Positions 1 through 11,807 of a stretch of DNA of 64,000 nt are shown here, one piece after another. The stretch spans positions 32,561,879-32,625,878 of the forward strand of contig NC_065552.1 in assembly GCF_022605725.1 (NCBI RefSeq). Direction: 5' to 3'. This DNA is from Anthonomus grandis grandis (Eukaryota > Arthropoda > Insecta > Coleoptera > Curculionidae). Made by a program: the position numbers and the translations under genes. A model generated the notes under the pieces. The model was not told the origin of the DNA. It did not search any database and saw only the letters and a list, made by a program, of their open reading frames with translations. Positions within the stretch are counted from its first letter, which is position 1. Every line of letters begins with the position of its first letter.

Positions 1-157
1 CGATACTAAACTTGTCCAAAAACACGATAAATCTTTTAAGAGAAACTTTAATTTGCTCTCTTTCTATACGTAATTTTTTAATAATTGCATTTTCCATGCA
101 TTCCACATTATCCGATTTGCTCTCATCAGGAGCCCCATGTGTCTCGCTATTAGACAT
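1..157 (-). pseudogene. Possible N-terminus of a Pao/BEL-like Gag polyprotein, cut by window edge
   Basis: On the minus strand an ATG at 157 opens 52 codons to the window edge without a stop. The translation starts MSNSETHG and goes on to a basic, helical stretch around IKKLRIEREQ and a hydrophobic segment near FIVFLDKF. A short acidic lead followed by a basic helix and an xxFxxFL motif resembles the start of Gag in insect Pao/BEL elements. This is resemblance from memory only; no protease, RT or integrase lies inside the window. The bases upstream on this strand (158-430) are richer in CpG than the surroundings, as an LTR or a promoter could be, but I found no TG...CA ends. It may equally be a host first exon. 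Confidence 0.3.
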
Positions 158-1000
158 GTTTTTCTAATGCTAATCGATATAAATTAACAGGGAATTACGA
201 TTTTACGACAGCTTACCACACTATCAGCACAAGCAAAGCAACAATCAAAGAGCTAGGAAGCGGTAAAAAGGAAAAGACTTACAGTTTCGCTGATCGTAAG
301 TTTGTTCAGGCCACGACTATACTAAATAGCGGCCGAACTGCTGCTGCATCCCAACATGGCTGCCTGTTTCCCTCTCGACTGTCGCTGCTGAACCGGCTTT
401 GACGATTTAATTTTCGATTTTTTACCTCCAAAGAGTACGTTTCCATAGGTTATTATAACCATACGGCCGAAGGACCATTAGATGTGGATGCCCGTTTACC
501 CTTTTGAATAAAACCAAGCTGATTTCCACTTAAATTTTGATTTATTGTGAGACACGTACAAAAAATGACGCTTATCGTTACGCCAAAATTTTGCCTGTAT
601 GAAACTGGCTGGGAAGCGCGGTTGCCGCGTTTAACCCAAAAGAGTTAGATTTTGGTATTTAAAGGTTTACAAGTACAAATTTCATAAAGAGTCCGTGACA
701 TCGCCCCATATACGTTTACCGATAATATGATGAAATTAGAACTGTATGTTCTAATTTGTTCTAGTTCTAAGCATGTGATGATCATTAATAGATTCTTTGA
801 TTATTTATTTACTATTTCTTTTTTACAGAGAGACTTCATTATGAAACATTACTATGAAGAAGCATCTAAATTATAAAAAAAAAAGAAAGCACTAGAATAC
901 CTTATAAAAAACTAAAAGATGGAGAGAGTGAAAAAATATTGACTTTTTATAAATTATTGTTAACCAAAATCTGAATAGTAACCCGGAAGTCTGCAGCTGG
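158..1000. other. Unassigned non-coding stretch, CpG-rich at 300-430
   Basis: There is no convincing reading frame. A CpG-rich patch near 300-430 could be a promoter or LTR for the minus-strand frame to its left. On the minus strand a GTAAGT donor-like site lies at about 280. Nothing else stands out. Confidence 0.3.
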
Positions 1001-1019
1001 CATGGATGAATTGCATGGA

Positions 1020-1282
1020 AAAACTATGGGTGCAATAAAATACGAAATCTGTCCAAGTTTATTCCTGTTTTCAAGGGAAAAAGATTGAGGAGAGATACTT
1101 CTGGTTACAGACCCATATGTCTCGAAAGTCAGCCATCAAACATTTTTGAACTCTGTTTGCCAATAAATTACTGGAATATGTAAAAGGCAAACAACTAATA
1201 CATCACTAACAGACAATATGGATTTCGACCAAATAAAGCGACAGCCACTGCAATATCTGAGTGTGTTGAGTTTATTTATAAA
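1020..1282 (+). pseudogene. Decayed LINE reverse transcriptase fragment (RT fingers/palm start)
   Basis: The plus strand, read with at least three frame changes and stops, gives the expected RT succession: a VFKGK-like box, a GYRPICL box, a KLLEYVKGKQ segment and a GFRPNKATATA-like box. These are conserved blocks 1-3 of non-LTR RTs, which copy element RNA at the nicked target. No catalytic FADD box follows, because the sequence ends at the (AATA)n tail of an oppositely oriented LINE at about 1283. The fragment is old and non-functional. Confidence 0.7.
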
Positions 1283-1765
1283 TAATAATAAATAATTCTT
1301 TATTTAGCACCTAGCTAGTACAAAACAAATATACAAACATTATGTAACAAAATAAAAAATAAGATCAATTACCTAAGTTATTGTCCCTATAAATAACTAA
1401 ATACCTTTCTATTAAAAACGTTCACTGATAGATCTTCTTTAATTTAAAACTAGCTACATTAAACAGGCGAACGATTTTACAGGTTGAATATTATAATTCT
1501 GATTTGGCCTATTATATAATGGTGAAAGTTTTCTCTTTTCTCCAAAAAATTTGTAAAATATTGTGGTAGAAGACCATGTTCATTTTTATATAACAGGGTT
1601 AAGTTTGATTTTTTAATGTTCTTCCCTACAGGTTTATGTTGTATAATGTTGTATAATATTGAAAGCATACATTCAATTGGTGTTGCTACATTTTAATATA
1701 ACCCTCATAGCTTTGTTTTGTTGCAATTGGAGCCTGTGTATATTTTCTTGTGTACAAGATATGAA
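1283..1765 (-). mobile_element. 5'-truncated LINE 3' end, minus strand
   Basis: The minus strand carries the C-terminal thumb region of a non-LTR RT in two frames: an LQQNKAMRVIL-like helix at about 1700-1740, then TPI-type residues, then the open frame ending at 1477 (63 codons, with LLYKNEHGLLP). The 3' end lies at 1283-1300 in an AATAATAAATA run that becomes a TTATTATT tail on the minus strand, as in many insect LINEs. It abuts the plus-strand RT fragment head to head. It is a dead 5'-truncated copy. Confidence 0.6.
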
Positions 1766-2119
1766 CAATGTCTAACCATAATTAAATTGAGGTAATATGA
1801 TCATATTAAAAGTAACAAATTCTACCTTTTCTCCATTTATATATGCAGTCTTCCTCCACTTATTTATTTAACATTCAGTTTTTTAAAATTCCTGACATGT
1901 TTTGGACACAGTGTCCACCATCAGGGGATAAAACGTTTAAAATTGATATCAGATATACACCCCAGGATTTGATTCCATGTCAAGAAAACCCTCTTATTTT
2001 TTTTATTTTATTCAAACAATAACCTTCTGACTAATTTATTACAAACCTCATCTTTCCTAATAAATTAGTATCATCAGAATTAGGTTATGTTAATTAGTCC
2101 ATCTATAAAATGTGCTAAA

Positions 2120-2725
2120 TCCCTCATATATTTGTGTCCTTAACCCTATTGCTTGAATCTATTATTTGTCAAATGATCACCAACATGGCTTCATGGAATA
2201 CAAATCCAGTCTCTAATCTATACAAATTTACAAACCATGCTGCTCGGGCTATAGATAAGAAACTTCAACTTGACACTATATTTAATGATGCAGAGAAGGC
2301 CTTTGACAAATCCCTCAGGATAGCAATATAACACCCCTTTTATTCCCTATCTTCATTAACCATTTGCCTATCTACATTAATGACCCAAACTGTCTCTTAT
2401 TGGCAGACTGAATGACTTCAAGATTGTTAGGGTGACCTGAAAATGACCACATAAAACTTTATAAGGACCTAAGCAATGTTTTGAATTAGTGAAAAGTATT
2501 TTTCCATTACTTTTACATCTGTTTTAAACTCAATTAGTTATTCTTACAATACTCAAAATAATCAACTTGCGCAACTGGTATAACTGTTTGAATATTGGAG
2601 TCACACTGCAATCTAAACTAAGCTTTGATATACACTATTACATGTACTAAAAAGGCTTTAAGGGTTCTAGATTTTATTATCTGGAATATCATACACCTTA
2701 GACAAATTAGATTATTTTAAGCAAA
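2120..2725 (+). pseudogene. Decayed LINE RT (palm and thumb)
   Basis: The frame open at 2134-2331 contains a QHGFM-like box (shifted frame), SNLYKFTNHAARAIDKK, then DTIFNDAEKAFDK, which matches the RT block with the first catalytic Asp (normally Y/F-x-D-F-x-K-A-F-D). Downstream a PLLF-IFIN-LPIYINDP segment leads into LLLAD, the position of the FADD box, here missing its second Asp. At about 2600-2690 a GVTLQSKLSFDIHY motif and a KGFKGSRF helix continue the thumb. Several stops and frame changes show a dead copy. Confidence 0.7.
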
Positions 2726-4265
2726 AATAAAAAAAATTGTCCCATCATTTCTAACATCTAAATCTATAGATATATTTAACGTAACAGCTTTTTTGGATAA
2801 TCACATATTTTTTTGCCGGGCTTGTAAATATAGAGATCCATTGTCAGACTGTGCAAGATTCACTTGTGTACACACACACACACATACATACATACGTACA
2901 CGTGATCCCGAATTAGAAACGTTATTTTTAAATGATGTCTCTCAAAAAAATATATATATAAATATACTATATTTACTTTACTCTATTTTGATATTATAGT
3001 AGATAATATGTGCAATAAATACGGTGAAATTTTGAAAGCATAAAAATGTGGAATAATTTTATAAATTGCTGAAAATGGTTCATACCCTCCAACAAATGTT
3101 TTTATTATATTATTCCATTCTTTATGTTCGACGATCTCTATTTCGTATTGCAATAAAGCTTGATAAAAAAAAATCTAAATTGTATGTCATAAAACTGTAT
3201 TTATAGAAGCCATGCCTTGAAAAAAGAGAATTTCTCCATAAAACCAAATTGCCTTCATTTTCTGGATATATATGGGGAAACTTTGAAAGAACCTGGAATT
3301 TCTCTTATCTAATATAGCAAATGACTTTCTAATATAAGCCCCTAATCTATGTCTAATGATAAATTGTTTTTCAGGATTCGCTACCTATCTACCAAACTGT
3401 TTATAAATGCAGGAGTCGATAAAAAGATGTTAAGAAAACGACTCGTTCTTTGAAACAATGGAAGTCAATAACCTTTGGAAACACTCACGTGTGGCAATGT
3501 ATAATGTATAGTAATTATTGTTCTTGGAGAATTGTAATTCTTGGTAATGTGGGTGACTGTTTTTCGTCTACATTTCCGATAATTTCTCTCAAGCGATGTA
3601 TGATATTTTCTGCAGCCTCCTATTCACTTAATAAACAAAATTAATTACTTTATACAATAATTATGAAATTCGGCAAAGCTATAGCCATTTAAGAAGAACT
3701 GGTATCTAGAGAGCAAAATGGTCGAAGTTGAATGAATAATTTATTTTCAAGGTGTGACACATGTATCCAAATTAAATCTATAATTTTATTAAGGATTAAG
3801 TTAGCTAGAAACCCTGCATTTATAGTATTTATATTAGAACGTTCGATTTTATTATGCAATATGGAGCGACTTTCTATACAGAAAGAAATCTTATGGTCAG
3901 TTTAGTGAATAAATACCCACTAAAATGTTTGAAATTTTATATTATATCCCTACATCAAACTGCGTCGAGTTAAAGATTGGAATAATTAATACCTTAAAAA
4001 TGCCTACTTAAAATTTAATGCTATATAGCCATGTTCTTATAAGAATATTGTAGTAAGATAAATAACAAAACAATAACCTAAATTGTAGTGGCGCTATGTT
4101 CAAACTCAATTAAATAAGAAAAAAAATTACCTAGAATTGTGACACTCAAAAACCTGTAGATTTCAGCTCTTACATTTCAAATTGAAAGAAGTCGTCCATT
4201 TTCTCAAAGAGACCTAGATTCAATAATCGATTTTCGGTCGATTTTTAAGGTAGCAATTTTATCTA
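2726..4265. other. AT-rich stretch with a (CA)n/(CATA)n microsatellite at about 2868-2898
   Basis: A short CACACA/CATACATA microsatellite lies at 2868-2898. The open frames here (for example 3450-3644) lack recognisable motifs and I see no splice sites or repeats that support a gene. Confidence 0.4.
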
Positions 4266-4269
4266 ACTT

Positions 4270-4990
4270 TAAGGTTGTTATTGTATTTAGTTTCTTTGTT
4301 TTTCATTTTTAGGTCTGATCATGCTCTTAATATGAGCAAAACACATGTAACCTAATGTTAGAATTAATAAATACTTTTGAGACCGAGACTTTGTGTAGTT
4401 CCCTTTAGATTCTAACATTTCAGCTGATTTCAGGTTTGACAATACAAGGTCTAAACATCTATCTCTAAAATTTTTTATATTATTAAACTGCTTTAGATTA
4501 TTCAAACTAAGGAGTTCTTGTAAAAAATTATTTTTCTCATTATCACAGGTTAAAATCCCTTAAAATTAATACACTGGTACAATTACTATCTATAAGACAT
4601 TCAAAATGAGTAAAATATGAATTGTCACTTTCCAAACCAGCGTTTGGTTGAAATTAGTACACAACAGAAATAAGAACATAATACCTATACATTTTTAATA
4701 ACTTTACAAATATTAATTCGACATCACGATTTACAGCCTCTAAAACTTCATATGGATTTTTTTTATTAAATGCTAGCCAAACTCCACTTCCCTCCTGGTA
4801 GCTGAAGTAGTTCTGTCTTTTCTTACCACAATATACCTCTCGTCAAACAGCTTGGCAGAGTAAATATCTTCACACAGCCAGGTCTCCGTCAAGGCCATTA
4901 TGTTGTAGTTTTCAGTCAGTAGACTAGTATAGAATAACTCAATTTTGGTTCTGAGACCACATACGTTTTGATAATATACTTTGATTTTGT
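4270..4990 (-). mobile_element. LINE endonuclease segment, inverted relative to the adjoining RT segment
   Basis: Read on the minus strand from 4990 leftwards this is the N-terminal part of an apurinic-like endonuclease (EN) of a non-LTR element: KVYYQNVCGLRTK, LTETWL (catalytic Glu region), a degraded GGGVWLA, EAVNRDVELIFVK, a CSVY-like strand, GDFNL (catalytic Asp/Asn) at about 4545-4560, and LDLVLSNLKSAE. The EN nicks the target for target-primed reverse transcription. Two or three indels break the frame. It stops where EN continues in intact elements, and its 5' edge abuts, at about 5000, the plus-strand RT of the next entry. Confidence 0.75.
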
Positions 4991-5009
4991 TCAGACTTAC
5001 TTTTGGCCC

Positions 5010-5905
5010 TGGGACATGTCCCTTAATGTTCAAAAATGTGCTGTGGTCACTTTCACTCATAAAGTTAACTATTTTCTTGAAGTCTACTATATTGATAATA
5101 CCAAAATTCTTAGAAAAAACTTTATTAGAGATTTGAGAGTAACTTTTCAGACCAATATGAAATTTAATTGTCACTATAGTGAAATAGTTAATAAGGCTTA
5201 CCATTCTTTGGGTTTTGTAACAAGAAACAGTAAAAATTTTAAGGTCAGCACTATCTTTATAATGCCCTTGTTAGGCCACATATGGAGTCACCTGAAGCAT
5301 CATCACATTCAGACATGATTGAGAAGGTACAGAAACGATTTTTAAGATTTCTGTATGTCAGAAAGAACAAAGAATACCCATATATGGTGTTATACAGGGC
5401 AATGTTAAAAATGTTTGACTTCCAGATGCTCTGTACCAGGAGGCAGAATCAGGCAGTCATTTTTATATATTTCATTGTAAATAATGTTAAATACTTGAGC
5501 TGTGATCTAATTGAATACATTTCTTTTAGGATACCAAAGACTAGATTAAGAATGACTAATAAAGAGCTCTTTATATAAATAATTTTAATACTACATCTCC
5601 AATCAATAATATGCTAAGGATTTGTAACAATGTCTTAAATGGCTTTGAAGATGTAGATATATTTAATATCAGGGTTAAGGAAATTAGGAGGTTGCTTGAG
5701 CTTCGGGACATAGTTTGGGACTCATGTTTTACTTTTCTCTTCTTATCTTTTTTTTTCCTCTTAGGTTTAGTGTTATTGTTGTGAAATTATTTTAATATGT
5801 TTTTTGTTTATTTTTTTCCTGTTATAGGCTTTACATGTAATTACTATTTCCCTGATTTATGGTGTTTGTAAAGATTTTTGAATAAGAATAAATAATACAT
5901 TTTGC
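5010..5905 (+). mobile_element. LINE RT C-terminal half and 3' end
   Basis: The plus strand starts in the RT thumb (MSLNVQKCAVVTFTH), goes on through RDLRVTFQTNMKFNCHY and KAYHSLGFVTRN, shifts frame near 5280 into EKVQKRFLRFLYVRKNKEYPY, and ends with a leucine-rich tail near 5705. A T-rich 3' UTR then runs to an AATAAATAAT tail at about 5890-5905. It joins the inverted EN segment at about 5000, the order expected when one LINE insertion was made by twin priming. It is 5'-truncated and frame-shifted. Confidence 0.75.
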
Positions 5906-6028
5906 AATTTGTTTAGTGCCGTCTGTGATAGAAAAAAACTCTCAAACCGCACTGGTTTTTCTATTCATATTTATTATTAACTAAAATTATTATATTATAT
6001 ATATTATCTAGGGAAAGACATGCACTAT

Positions 6029-6331
6029 TCACTGAGGATCCTTCTGCAGTGAGGCCACCCTCCTTTTCCGGAAAAACTTGGATACAATGGCCCCATTTGG
6101 CCATGAATCTTTCAGGTCTTCTTGCCTTATGGTTACCTTCATTGATGAATATACATCAGGCTGTTTTGAGCTGTGTGCTTCGCATTTGACATCAGGAAAG
6201 CTGGGTTTTAAAAAGGCTTCCAACTGCTCAGGTTTTGTTTCTGGTGCTAATCTTGTCACATGCAGAAATGTAAATTTTGGAATACCTTGAATTTGGGTTT
6301 TTCCTTCACTGTAACCTACAATAAATCTCAT
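6029..6331 (-). pseudogene. LINE ORF1 C-terminal (Gag-like) fragment
   Basis: One hundred codons are open. The core FLHVTRLAPETKPEQLEAFL, a Ser/Cys-rich middle, SSMKVTIRQEDL and WPNGAIVSKFFRKRR match the layout of the RRM-like C-terminal domain of ORF1 in Jockey-type LINEs, which binds element RNA. The same layout occurs at 50967-51300 in the younger LINE (FVSGFAPETKAADVENFL ... WPVGTTINHFM), so the two are related. Here no ORF2 follows in the expected position, so it is an isolated piece. Confidence 0.7.
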
Positions 6332-6599
6332 TGATTACAGTTACTGTAGTAGCGTGTTACTGTAGTACTTATGTTACCGTAACTCTAGTTGACTTTGACT
6401 TGGAGTGCCCGCAAAATGAAAATGCACAAAATAAGTTGGATTTCTCAATTTTTTTTCTTCAATTGCTGGATTTCCTTGATTTTGTTGCATATTAGGGCTT
6501 CTGTGACGGCTGCATTTAAAGATTTTGCATTAATTTGCTGCTTTTCTCGAATTTGAGCTTGAACATTAGGATTGTTTTGTTTATTCTTCGCCCGCCATG

Positions 6600-6984
6600 C
6601 TCCCTCATGTGTACGCCATTTACATTTTATAATACGGTAGAATACTGTAATATGTAAAGATGCCTTGCTGTGTAATTGGCCTGACAGTTTTTTTGCTAAC
6701 AAGTTTTTGCTCAGTTTTAAGATTTATATCAAGTACTTGTCCTATATGATCAGAAAGATGTATATCCACTGTTTCACCTTGAAATTAATTAAGATGTTGT
6801 CAAGGCAGGCTTCTCTCAATGTACCCCCAGAGATCATCCGTTGAAAGCCATATGTACCCAGTAACCCTGCATTAGTTTCCTTAGTCTCGAAGTGTACATT
6901 AAAGTCACCCGCTATAGAATATATGATGGCGGCAAGTGGAGCAGAAACTTTCATAAAATGCACTCGAAATGATGGCCGCAGCAT
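6600..6984 (-). pseudogene. LINE endonuclease C-terminal fragment
   Basis: The minus strand reads IAGDFNVHFETKETNAGLL (catalytic Asp-x-Asn block), then GTLREACLDNILINF, then SDHIGQVLDINL (the SDH catalytic block) and a VRPIT motif in another frame near 6665. These are the last conserved blocks of a non-LTR endonuclease and the linker to RT. On this strand it precedes the ORF1 fragment at 6331-6029, the reverse of the natural order, so the two are separate or rearranged insertions. The frame at 6445-6600 between them is unassigned. Confidence 0.7.
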
Positions 6985-8590
6985 TTATACAAAACTCATC
7001 CATCTTAATTTGACTGCTCCATTTTAAACTTGCTAGTCATGTTTTTTCTTGATTGACCACCAAATGGACTTGCATTTTGTTCTATGGAGGATGGTTTATT
7101 TTCAGATGTATAAATTAAATATCCATTAAGGTGTAAATTAAACTATATAAAAATAAGACAAGATTTTCAATGTAAGACAGGTATGTGTAGGCTTTTTCAA
7201 AATCAGGGGTGCCCATCAGTGGAATTTCAGAGAATTTAGTTATAATTATAGATTGTTTACTTATTATAGATTTAAATATTCTATTTAATTACCGCCAATA
7301 AGGAAAAAAAGATTATGGATGCCAAAAGACAAAATGTGGTATCTTCAATTTTATAACCCCGTCAGACCATCATGCAGGGCGGCAAAAGAGCCATAAAGTG
7401 TCACTTGCTCTAGGTTTCAAATAATGTAATTTGTATTTTAATGTTTTTTTTTGTTTTAGGTTATTTACTTTAACTCAGGTAACTGAAGACATATTAACTG
7501 TGTGGGGGCCTTTATATTTTTAAATTGTGATTTGAGGTGCGCCTAATATTGTATATAGTTTATTTTTACCTAATATAGTTTATTTTTCTATTATTGTATA
7601 TTTTACAGAAATTTGGGATTCTTTGTACTTTACTGTTATAGTATTGTTAAGTACTCAATTCACATTTTTTTATTATAGCTAATATAATGGCTATTTCTAT
7701 AGTTTATATAAAATATATGTTGTTATATAGATGAGAAGTTGAGGATCATGCATTATTACAAATGTACATTTTCAACTAGTTTAACAGAAGAGTGCAGTTT
7801 ATTATTTATTAGTTCTGGCTTTAACCCTTATTCAGCATTACACTACAATACAAATAAGCAAGCCAAGTTGCCTACATCAGGGAAACCAGATGCTAAATAT
7901 TAAAACCCAAGGGAAATTTGCACATACAGAATTTATATTTCTGCATATGATGTAAGAAACTTTATAGCTTACAAGGGACTTCCTTGTAACATGAAAATTC
8001 AAATTTTATACATAATGTAAAATTTAAAATTCTGATTTGTCACTTTTGGCATAAAAAAAGTAATTTTTTATTCAGGATTCACTTTTGTAGATTGAAGCGA
8101 AGAATAAATTCCCTTCATTAAACATTAATCCTCATCCATATTTCATATTTGAACCTTAAATGCCTTAAAGACCCAAATAATTTAATTACCTTTTTAGATT
8201 TGATTAGGATTTGTACTTTTTCCCACCAAGGCAAAAGATTACTTTAGAATTTTTGAACACATTGAAAATATGTATACTCCGTCAACAAACAAACTTCTTA
8301 TAGTTGGAAATTCCAACCATGGGATGTATATTATAATAAATTACTTAGAATCAAGTAATAATGTGAATAATAAAAAGTACTTTTCCTTAAAAAAACTTAT
8401 TCTACTTCCAAACATGAAAATAGTATTCATTGTTTAGTGAAACTTTGACAAACAATAAATCATAATTGATTAATTATTTTTGTCTAGTTATTATTAAGTA
8501 ATTGAATTATCTTTTTAATAAAAAACAACATTGAAAGCAAGGAAACTAAAAGGTTTTTTTAATATTATTGTATCATCCCTTATAGATATT
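6985..8590. other. Unassigned AT-rich stretch
   Basis: No motif-bearing frame was recognised on either strand. Some T-rich runs may be old LINE 3' UTRs. Confidence 0.3.
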
Positions 8591-8593
8591 GTA

Positions 8594-8644
8594 CAGTATC
8601 GGACAAAATTAAAGAAACTCTTCAAATATTTGCATAAATTGTTT
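8594..8644 (+). repeat. Single Tc1/mariner-like transposon end, truncated
   Basis: After a TA dinucleotide at 8592-8593 the sequence CAGTATCGGACAAAATTAAA resembles the CAGT-starting terminal repeats of Tc1-type elements. It is cut after about 50 bp by the LINE that begins near 8645. No partner end was found, so this is tentative. Confidence 0.3.
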
Positions 8645-9862
8645 ATAATGGGTCCTGGGTCCACTCCTGTTTAGTTTTTTTATAAATGACTTGATTGAGT
8701 CACTCACTTGTCATAGGCTGGCTTTTGTGGATGATTTGAAGCTATATTTAAATGTATATGGTTTGGAGGATTGTGTTCTTCTTCAGAACTGTCTATATAC
8801 ATTGGAGGTATGGTGCTCTGTTAACAGGTTAGGCTTGAATGCGGCTAAGTGTAGTGTGGTCAGTTACTCTAGATCAAAAACACCCTTAAATTTTAATTAC
8901 TTTATTAATGATACTATTTTGAGTAGATTAGAGCGAATTACTGATCTTGGTATAACCTTTGACTCTGAATTTACATTTGTTCCACACTTCAACAACATAG
9001 TCAAGTCAGCCCTGAGAAGGCTTGGGTTCATAATTAGAAGTTCTCAGAGTTTTACTTTGGAATCTACATTAAAACTGCTTTTCTGTTGCTTTGTGAGATC
9101 AAAACTGGAGTTTGGCTGTATTATATGGAACCCGCTCTATCAGAAGCATGTTGGTCTCCTTGAATCTGTTCAGCATAGATTTGCTAAGTTTTTGGCCTTC
9201 AGGCAGGATGGCATATATCCGGTAAGAGGGTTTGATCATCGGCAACTATTGGAACGCTTCAAGCTACATCCATTACATCTTAGAAGAATGATCTCTGTAA
9301 AATTCCTGCATGGGTTACTGAATGGATTCATTGATAGTCCTGTACTTCTTTCTGGTGTACGTTTCATGGTGCCTAGGCTTAATGCTAGACATCCCTTAAC
9401 ATTCTTTCTGCCAAGGCCTCATACTAACATCCTGTTGAAATCGCCACTATATACAATATGTGCTATATTTAATCGGATCTGTCACATGTGCAATATAAAT
9501 TTCTCTCCGCTTCATGTGATTGTCAATATCTTGGTGGATCATTACTCTTAGGGCCCATGTGTTTAAGTTATAGTTAGTAGGTATATTGCAGTTAATTTAA
9601 TTTAATTTTGTTGAATATGTGATTATCTTGTTAAACTTTTATAATTGGGTTTTTATATCATATTAATAGTTATTTGTTCTAATTTTTTGGATAACTTTTG
9701 AGAATGTGACTTTACTTTACTCTTTTTCTTTTCTTTTCATTCTTTTAGGTTTGTTTGTGTGTGTTTTTTTTAACTATATTTTTCATTGTTTTGCAACTGT
9801 TTCCTGTTATTGGGCAAGTTGCCTGTTGGAAATAAAGGCTTATTATTATTATTATTATTATA
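8645..9862 (+). mobile_element. 5'-truncated LINE (Jockey-like) with open RT C-terminal half
   Basis: The insertion begins in the RT palm (an FFINDLIES-like strand at 8675-8700). The frame open from 8691 to 9551 carries LAFVDDLKLYLN, the FADD box with Ala changed to Val but both catalytic Asp kept, LGLNAAKCSVVSYSRSK, LGITFDSEFTFVPH and the thumb helices around KLEFGCIIWNPLY. Fingers and endonuclease are missing, so it cannot move itself. A T-rich 3' UTR ends in CCTGTTGGAAATAAAGGC followed by (TTA)n at 9840-9860. The same UTR end, slightly diverged, recurs at 26520-26690. The long open frame suggests a fairly recent insertion. Confidence 0.85.
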
Positions 9863-10258
9863 AATCTCTTGTAGAATGTTGTATGTACAAAATTATTTAC
9901 TTAAAGTAATTTATAGAAAAAATATTTTTGTATATAAAAATTGTGAATTGAAAAAATATGTAAATCATAAGTATGAAACAAGAAATAAAGCCAATAATTT
10001 TATAGAATTACCTAAAAGTAATACTAATGGAAATTTGAGATTTGTTAATAATTTTGCACCCAAAATAAATAATCTTATTCCCCTTGAAATTTTGAAATTG
10101 CCAAAAATTTTTTTTTTAAGAAAAAATGTCGATCATATATTTTTGAAAACATAGAAAGTTTTAAAAAACTCTTTTAGATGAGAGTTTAAGTTTGCAAATG
10201 TTAATTAAGTAGGTATGCAAGTTTAAAGCCTGGTGGTTTTAGACATTATTCTTATATA

Positions 10259-11807
10259 CAGTTGTGGTCACATAAATAGCACACTTAGCCTTTTCATATA
10301 TTACTTACAAAAAACAAAGTCCTGACTGATAAGAAAATATTTAAGCAGTTAATCTCCTCCTAATATGCAAGACTTTATGTTTATTTTAAAAATATATGCA
10401 CATACAGAATTTCATTCCAATATTAACTTTTTAAGGCTGGACACATAAATAGCACACCTTTCATTCTTATTAAATATATCGAGTGTTAATTAGTAAGTAT
10501 TATTTTAACTTTTAAATTTTTGAATATTGTCAAGAGTAGTTTTGTTTTTAGTGGGTAGAAAGAAACATTGTGGACCAGAGAGGAGAGCTCTTATTATAGA
10601 AAAGAAAAATCAAGGCTTTTCTATTTCTGCTATAGCAAAAGATTTAAATTGCTCTAGGAAAATGGTTTATAATGCTCTGGCTCTCTATGAGACGACTCAA
10701 AGCACAATGAACAAGAAAAGATTAACAAGGCCTCGAAAAACCACGTATAACATGGATAAAATTATTATTAGAATAAGCAAGGGTAATCCATTTTTAAGTT
10801 CCGCCCAAATAAAACGTGAAATAGCAGACCAATATGGCGTCAATATTTCTGCAAGAACAATAAGAAGAAGATTATGTGAAAAAGATCTCAAAGGTTGTGT
10901 AGCTAGGAAAAAACCACTTGTTTCAAAAAGAAATATTAAAAAAAGATTGGCATTTGCTAAACAACATATAAATAAGGACATTAATTTTTGAAAAACCATA
11001 TTATGGAGCGATGAAACCAAGATTAGAGATTTGGAAATGATGGAAAATGCTATGTTAGGCGTCCTCCCAATTGTGCCTTAAACCCTAGGTACACAATTAA
11101 AACTGTTAAGCATGGAGGAGGATCAATTATGATATGGGGAGCAATGTCATGGCATGGTGTTGGACCTATTCATTGTATAGAGGGAATAATGGACCAATAC
11201 AAGTATAGGGAGATTTTGCAGAATGTTATGGAACCATACATGGAGCATTTTATGCCAATTACATGTAAGTTCATGCACGATAATGATCCAAAACATTCTG
11301 CAAAATCAATAAAACGATGGTTTACTAAAAATGTGGTAGATGTTTTGGAATGGCCGCCACAAAGCCCAGACCTGAACCCTCTGGAAAATTTGTGGGATCA
11401 CGTTAAGGATCACCGTGGGGTAAGGTATTAAATCCCTCAAATCTGGATGAACTATGGCAAAACTTCCAAGAGGCTTGGAACAGTATTCCGGCAAGCGTGT
11501 GTGCAAAATTGGTGGATTCAATACCCAAGAGATTAAGTGAAGTTATAAAAAATAAAGGATACCCAACAAAATATTAAATTGGTTTTGGTGAAAGTAAATA
11601 TTTTTTAAGTGTGCTATTTAAATGGCCAGCATTTCTTTAGTTTTTTTTGTTATGTTTCTTATATATTTAAAATACTCTTTTCATTTTAATTAAATACAAC
11701 TCTTTGTAGAACATCTAAGCTAAATATATTATAAAAAAAATAGAAAATGGTATTTAATATTTTTTATCGCAATTTAAAAAAGTGTGCTATTTATATGACC
11801 ATAACTG
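10259..11807 (+). mobile_element. Tc1-like transposon with IR/DR ends and TA target duplication
   Basis: The ends are inverted repeats: CAGTTGTGGTCACATAAATA at the left and its near-complement at the right (CAGTTATGGTCATATAAATA on the minus strand), both going on into AGCACACTT. TA dinucleotides flank at 10257-10258 and 11808-11809, the Tc1/mariner target duplication. Each arm holds a second copy of the motif further in (ACATAAATAGCACACC at 10442-10457; AAGTGTGCTATTTAAATGGC at 11608-11627), the two-site IR/DR layout bound by transposases such as Sleeping Beauty. Length is 1549 bp. It sits in the 3' UTR of an older LINE. Confidence 0.95.
10527..11577 (+). pseudogene. Tc1-type DDE transposase, broken
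   Basis: The product would cut and paste the surrounding element. The first segment (to 10991) has an N-terminal paired-like HTH (ISAIAKDLNCSRKMVYNAL) and a second HTH ending ISARTIRRRL. The catalytic core follows: WSDETK (Asp 1) near 11002, HGGGSIMIWGAMSWHG, HDNDPKHSAK (Asp 2) near 11275, and SPDLNPLENLW (Glu) near 11365. A Trp-to-stop change at 10989-10991, a frameshift near 11030 and another near 11420 break the frame; the natural stop is at 11575-11577. No ATG lies at the start of the open frame, so the true start is lost or further upstream. All three catalytic residues survive. Confidence 0.92.

Noticed and set aside
2793..2999. Frame with a His-Thr-His-Thr run and Cys residues, zinc-finger-like at first sight
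   Set aside because: The His/Thr run comes from a (CA)n microsatellite and the Cys/His spacing fits no zinc-finger pattern.
5050..5204. Extension of the minus-strand endonuclease frame beyond the junction at about 5000
   Set aside because: That part is antisense to the plus-strand RT and has no EN motifs, so the frame is open by chance there.
8645..9862. Target-site duplication around the LINE
   Set aside because: Flanks (AAACTCTTCAAA and AAATCTCTTGTA) are only loosely similar, so no duplication is claimed.
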